A stretch of 64,000 nt of DNA from Kryptolebias marmoratus (taxonomy: Eukaryota; Chordata; Actinopteri; Cyprinodontiformes; Rivulidae), in NCBI RefSeq assembly GCF_001649575.2, contig NC_051450.1, positions 7,748,848 to 7,812,847 on the forward strand, read 5' to 3'. Made by a program: the position numbers and the translations under genes. Below the pieces are notes generated by a model, which was given only the letters and a program-made list of their open reading frames with translations, had not been told where the DNA came from and searched no databases. Positions 59,881 to 64,000 of this stretch are shown in pieces (position 1 is the stretch's first letter; each line of letters starts with the position of its first letter).

Positions 59881-60637
59881 AGACTGATAGAGGGAACAGC
59901 TTTCTTTCAGCTACTCATCACATTGACAAACTACTAAATGATGTTTTGGCTGTTATATTCATCTTTTAACTGTAAACTTAACCCCTTTTAGACTATTGTC
60001 GCAAATTTGCCTCAAAATGCTTCCGGTCCGAGGTGCCCACTAATGCTTGTTAATGCATATTCTACACATACCAAGGATCATATTGGAAGTATTTGCCTTC
60101 ATCTAATTTCAATTCCCAAACAACATTAATATCAGCATCAATAAAATAATTTACCTGATTTTGGAAAGTCTAATTACTAATATACCTAAATATGCCTAAT
60201 CCAGGTAATTTGCATCCAACCTAAATGTATATTTATTGCATGTGCTATATTCAAACTAACAATCTCTACCTAACCACAAATATTTTAGTTCTTATATAAC
60301 TGTAAATAAATTCAGGCAATAAGGGGTCAATCATACCTGACGCACCAATCATGGTTTATTCAGTGTTCTTCTGAATATTTGTCTGTTTGAATCAGGGGCA
60401 AACTAAAATATAACAATGCATTATAACATATTATTAGTATTATTATTACAGGGATATGTTTTAGAAGTGTTGAAACCACAATACAAAATCCTTACAGTTG
60501 ATCAATACATGCTGAACTGTTATTTGAAACTACTTTACTGTTCAGATCAGGTAGGGATCCTCTCACCTTTAGCCCAGACAATGATCCTCTCACCTTTATA
60601 AAAAGGCAGAAACATCTTGTCATGTGTTTTGTTGCAG
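59881..60637. other. HECW1 intron, nothing recognised
   Basis: AT-rich sequence leading to the 3' splice site of the HECW1 exon. A GATCCTCTCACCTTTA direct repeat lies at 60555-60598. Confidence 0.4.
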
Positions 60638-60944
60638 AACCTGTACCAGAACCGGTTCCTGAGCCTGGCTGCCATGGCCACCCCGACCCGCCAACGCTTT
60701 AAGGATGCAACGCGCCACAGTTACAGCCCCGAGACCTACGCTGTCAACGGTCTGAACCAGGACGCCTTCACGCTGGCATTACCCCGCTCCACTAGTGACA
60801 CTGATCTGGTCTCACCAGACACTCGCTCCACACTCACCGTCAGCTCCGCCCACTATGTGATCGGGCAGTCTGAAGACCTGGTCATCACATGGGACATCAA
60901 GGAGGAAGTGGACGCTGGAGACTGGATTGGAATGTATCTTGTTG
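60638..60944 (+). CDS. hecw1: HECW1 (NEDL1-type HECT E3 ubiquitin ligase), N-terminal exon
   Basis: The exon is bounded by TTTTGTTGCAG and GTAAGT, 307 nt, 102 codons plus one nucleotide. It reads NLYQNRFLSLAAMATPTRQ, then LPRSTSDTDLVSPDTRSTL, then VITWDIKEEVDAGDWIGMYL. The last part opens the HECW N-terminal domain, which precedes the C2, WW and HECT domains in this ~1600-residue cytosolic ligase. NLYQNRF..LAAM and DAGDWIGMYL favour HECW1 over HECW2. An in-frame ATG at 60674 has an excellent context (GCCATGGCC) and could be an alternative start. The next exon (expected to open with an Asp codon from the split G) lies beyond the window. Only the N-terminus of the gene is here. Confidence 0.88.
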
Positions 60945-61282
60945 GTAAGTGGGTTCTTCTAATCCCACAAGCTCTCAACATTAAATCCCCCTGATAATAA
61001 TAATCAGCAGTGATTGTCACTGAGGGGGTCATCACATTAGTGTGCCAGAGATATTACAAGCATAAAGCTAAAGATCTTAGGAAATAAAATTGAAACAAGT
61101 TGCCTAACAAGGTACTGTCAGAGATATGGATTTAGTTAGCAAAGAAATTTACTGTTCAGTTTATTTATTAGGAAAAATCCCTTCATTTTACACAAACTGA
61201 AGATTATACCAATTCGCTCTGAGCCTGCACTTTAGTACATGGATTTATATATGTACACAATGTATAATGTAAGACTTTTACA

Positions 61283-61990
61283 ACCCGACTTCCAAAAACG
61301 TTGGGACAGCATGTGAAATGAAAAACCAAATGCAATGATTTGAAAATCTAATAAACCTACATTCACAATGGAGAAATTGTACATTTTGGGGGGAAAAAAT
61401 AAGGTCAATTTGATTTTATGGCAGCAAAACATCAAAAGGTTGGGACAAGTGGTATAAATAAGAAACTGCTAGAGGAGCATTTTGCAACAAATTTTTTGAA
61501 TTGGCAACTGATCAATGAAAGGACTGGGTATAAAAAGAGCATTTAAGAGAGGCTGAATCTCAGAAGTAAAGATGGTGAGTAGTTCACCAGTCTTAAAAAT
61601 TATGTTGAAAAAGTAGTGGAATAGTAGAACAATTAGAAAATAATGTTTCTCAGTGGAAAATTGGGAGGCTTTGAATATCCCATCAAATGCAGTTTGTAAT
61701 ATCATCAAAAGATTTCAAGAATCTGGAGAAATCTCTGAGCTCAAAGGACAAGGCTGAGAGTTGATATTGGTTGTCTGTGATCTTTGGGTCTCAGGCAACA
61801 CTGCATTAAAAACAGGTCTGACTCTAGAATGGATGGTTCTGTGAGAGTTTGATTGCTTCCAAAATTATTGCCTGTAAACACAGCTTGCTGTGGCATCCAC
61901 AAATGCTGGCTGTGATTAAACTGAATAAAACTCTCATGCAAAGAAGAAGCCATATGTGATCACCATCTAGAAATGCTGCCATCTCTTCTG
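61283..61990 (+). mobile_element. Fish DNA-transposon end region
   Basis: CAACCCGACTTCCAAAAACG, then TTGGGACAGCATGTGAAATG, AACATCAAAAGGTTGGGACA and GCTAGAGGAGCATTTTGCAA, GACTGGGTATAAAAAGAGCA form a motif order I recognise from an abundant fish DNA transposon. The superfamily is not assigned. The right end is indistinct. Intronic to HECW1. Confidence 0.6.
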
Positions 61991-62044
61991 AGCCAAAGCT
62001 GATTTGAAATTAGCTGAGGCAAAGTGGTGTAATAAACATGAACA

Positions 62045-62320
62045 ATGCATAAATCCATCTATCCATTCATTTCCTTTACCTGTTTTTATTCCTTTTTGTG
62101 TTGCCGGTCAGCTCATTCTTATCTCCAGCAGCCACTGTGCGAGAGGCGGGGTACATCCTGGGCAGGTTACAGGTCCATCATAGGGTCACATTGAGATAAA
62201 CAACACAAACAACCATTCATGCTCTCACTCACACCTAGAGACAATCTAGAGTTACCAATTTACCTAGCATGCATGTTTTTGGTCAGAAGGAAGAAACTGG
62301 AGTACCTGGAAAAAAATACA
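62045..62320 (+). repeat. Fish LINE 3' tail
   Basis: CCATCTATCCATTCATTTCC, then GCGAGAGGCGGGGTACATCC, TGGGCAGGTTACAGGTCCAT and ACCTAGCATGCATGTTTTTG: the long form of the tail at 8506-8590. Confidence 0.75.
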
Positions 62321-64000
62321 CGCACTTGGCATAAATTTTGTCTGGCTTTGTTTTGTAAAGTCCAGTCCAGTGCATGCAAACAAAGGACTCCAATCTTAAT
62401 CTTGTACACTGGACATACGGTGGTACTCTTTGGTTGACAAGACCTTATCTTCAGTGGCACTAATACAGATTAGTATGAGTCCAATGACCTTAGTTCACCC
62501 AGTTTTGACCTTAATTCCATTCCGCTTCTCGTCTGAAAGGACTTCTTTAACAGATTCACACTTTACTCAGTTTTCAGAGACTAAAAAGGTGTGGCCACAG
62601 GTACACAAACCCCTACCAATTTCATTTCCTCGGGAAGTTGATTTGTGTTGTTAAAGCTGGAGGCCACAGAAAACTTTGACACGAGCTGACATAGTCCAAA
62701 AACCAGACAAGAAAAGACTATACAAAAGATGCTCCCTGTGGTAACACACAGCTTCTATCTGACTGACACTTTTCTTTGCTCTCTGTATCCACTGGCATCC
62801 GCTGAAGGTTACCCAGCCAGGATCTTAACAACACCCTGGTTCAGAACTGACTTGATCTTGAGATGGTGAAAAAAAACATTTTGTATTCTAGCAGATCCAA
62901 GGCCAGTTACCATCTACACTGCCAAGAGCATTTGTTCCCTCACATTGCATTGGAACAACAGAACACTTATGCACCTATTCCAAGTGATACCTGATCTGCC
63001 ACGTTCTGTTTATTTTGGCAGTGACATTTTAGCTAGACTTGGTGTCCATGTGGACACAATTCACAATGTCTTGTGGTCCTTAACAACTGGACCTGAAAAC
63101 CTCAGATCAGGACAGACGATAACCTGAAGTGCGTCAAGTTGCCAACAGTCAACATGTCACCATACCTGCAGGTACACTGTATCCACACGTAATTGACTGA
63201 GCCAGTTTTACAGATATTGACCTAAGATCATGTGAGTTCATGGGATTGTTTTGAAGACTTTGTCAATAACCGTTGGGTGTCAGTTCTGCTTGTCTGTTAG
63301 CAAAATATCTCATGAACCACTGGATGGATTTTAATCAAACTCCCACAAAGTGTACATTTACATTTGATTAACTTTTGGAGTCAACCAAATTCAGTGCCAC
63401 AGTAATACACATTGTGCAGCATATTTACCTAAAACCTTGACAGTAACAATTGGCATCAACACTGTCTGCAGTATCAGAGCTGCTGATTTAACTTACAGTG
63501 AAAGATTTTGAATGTGTCTGGGCAAAAATAAAATCTCAACACTCCAAGATTTACCAGGTAAAGGTATAAATACTTTAAAAGTGGTAAATTTCTTATTGCA
63601 TGACACATTTGGTGAATCAGTAGAAAAACATTAAAGAAAGAAATGTTAGGAACTATTCAAATACTAAACAAGAATGTGAAATAAATTGAATGAAATAAGC
63701 AACATTATAATTTTGAGTTTGCTAACAATAATGCAGCTGAGTCCTGTGTCAGACTGTGGTGCAATAATACTTAGTACTTGGTTCAATGGAAAAAAACGTA
63801 GATGCTGTCAGTTAATGATCACTGATCTACAAGATCATCACACCATATCCTGTCCCCTAACTATTACATCAAACCTGTTCAACTAGCAGCCCAAGGGCAG
63901 GATACGGCCCTTTTTAAAATTTCTGTGACCCCCACAAAGCTGGCAGAATCCCAATTTGTTTGATTTCAAAGCTAAAAGTATGTAATAAATATCTGAGTAA
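62321..64000. other. HECW1 downstream intron
   Basis: A reverse-oriented unit of the ~300-bp repeat lies at 63290-63430 (GCAAAATATCTCATGAACCA). Otherwise no gene or recognised element is seen up to the window edge. Confidence 0.45.

Noticed and set aside
1..64000. CRISPR arrays, operons, bacterial regulatory elements
   Set aside because: Repeats here are microsatellites, transposon arms or long tandem units without spacer structure, and gene architecture is clearly spliced vertebrate.

Overview
The window is AT-rich vertebrate DNA, most likely from a teleost fish. Three things point that way: split genes with fish-like paralogues, a dense mix of RTE-like and L2/CR1-like LINE pieces, hAT and Tc1 DNA transposons and solo LTRs, and the widespread fish LINE tail (CATC)n followed by a TCCATTCCGGGTCGC-type core. 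No bacterial-style operons, CRISPR arrays, tRNA or rRNA genes were seen. Species cannot be named from the sequence.

Layout. (1) 2.6-11.5 kb, minus strand: the 3' half of a split gene for a small Cys-containing protein that I do not recognise. Four exons join in frame to a stop; one or two upstream exons are less certain. Around it lie a degraded RTE-like LINE (3.2-6.4 kb) with a solo LTR nested in it, and a palindromic hAT MITE. (2) 11.5-28 kb: mostly repeat graveyard, with LINE fragments, a second LTR-like block, a second hAT MITE, SINE-like units and one GC-rich ORF island at 19.7-20.2 kb. (3) 28.2-44.4 kb, plus strand: a complete ferric-chelate reductase 1 gene (frrs1). Its 15 coding exons join in frame to 569 codons: signal peptide, reelin domain, DOMON domain and cytochrome b561 core with all four expected heme histidines. 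Intron 11 carries an antisense hAT transposon with an uninterrupted 611-aa transposase and perfect 8-bp target duplications. (4) 44.5-50 kb: LINE and mariner-like debris, an AT microsatellite, and a 1.1-kb non-autonomous hAT element with tandem CRE palindromes. (5) 49.9-64 kb, plus strand: the 5' part of a HECW1-type E3 ubiquitin ligase gene. It shows a CpG-rich promoter-like zone, a tentative 30-nt first coding exon, and a well-supported 102-codon exon at 60.6 kb. The window ends in the next intron. The intervening introns hold a LINE copy, a broken Tc1 transposase and two tandem arrays of a roughly 290-302 bp repeat.

The three genes are not obviously related in function. The most useful observations are the fully resolved frrs1 model with an antioxidant-response-type motif upstream of its start, the intact hAT transposon with MITEs that share its insertion-site pattern, the unrecognised minus-strand gene, and the ~300-bp tandem repeat family.
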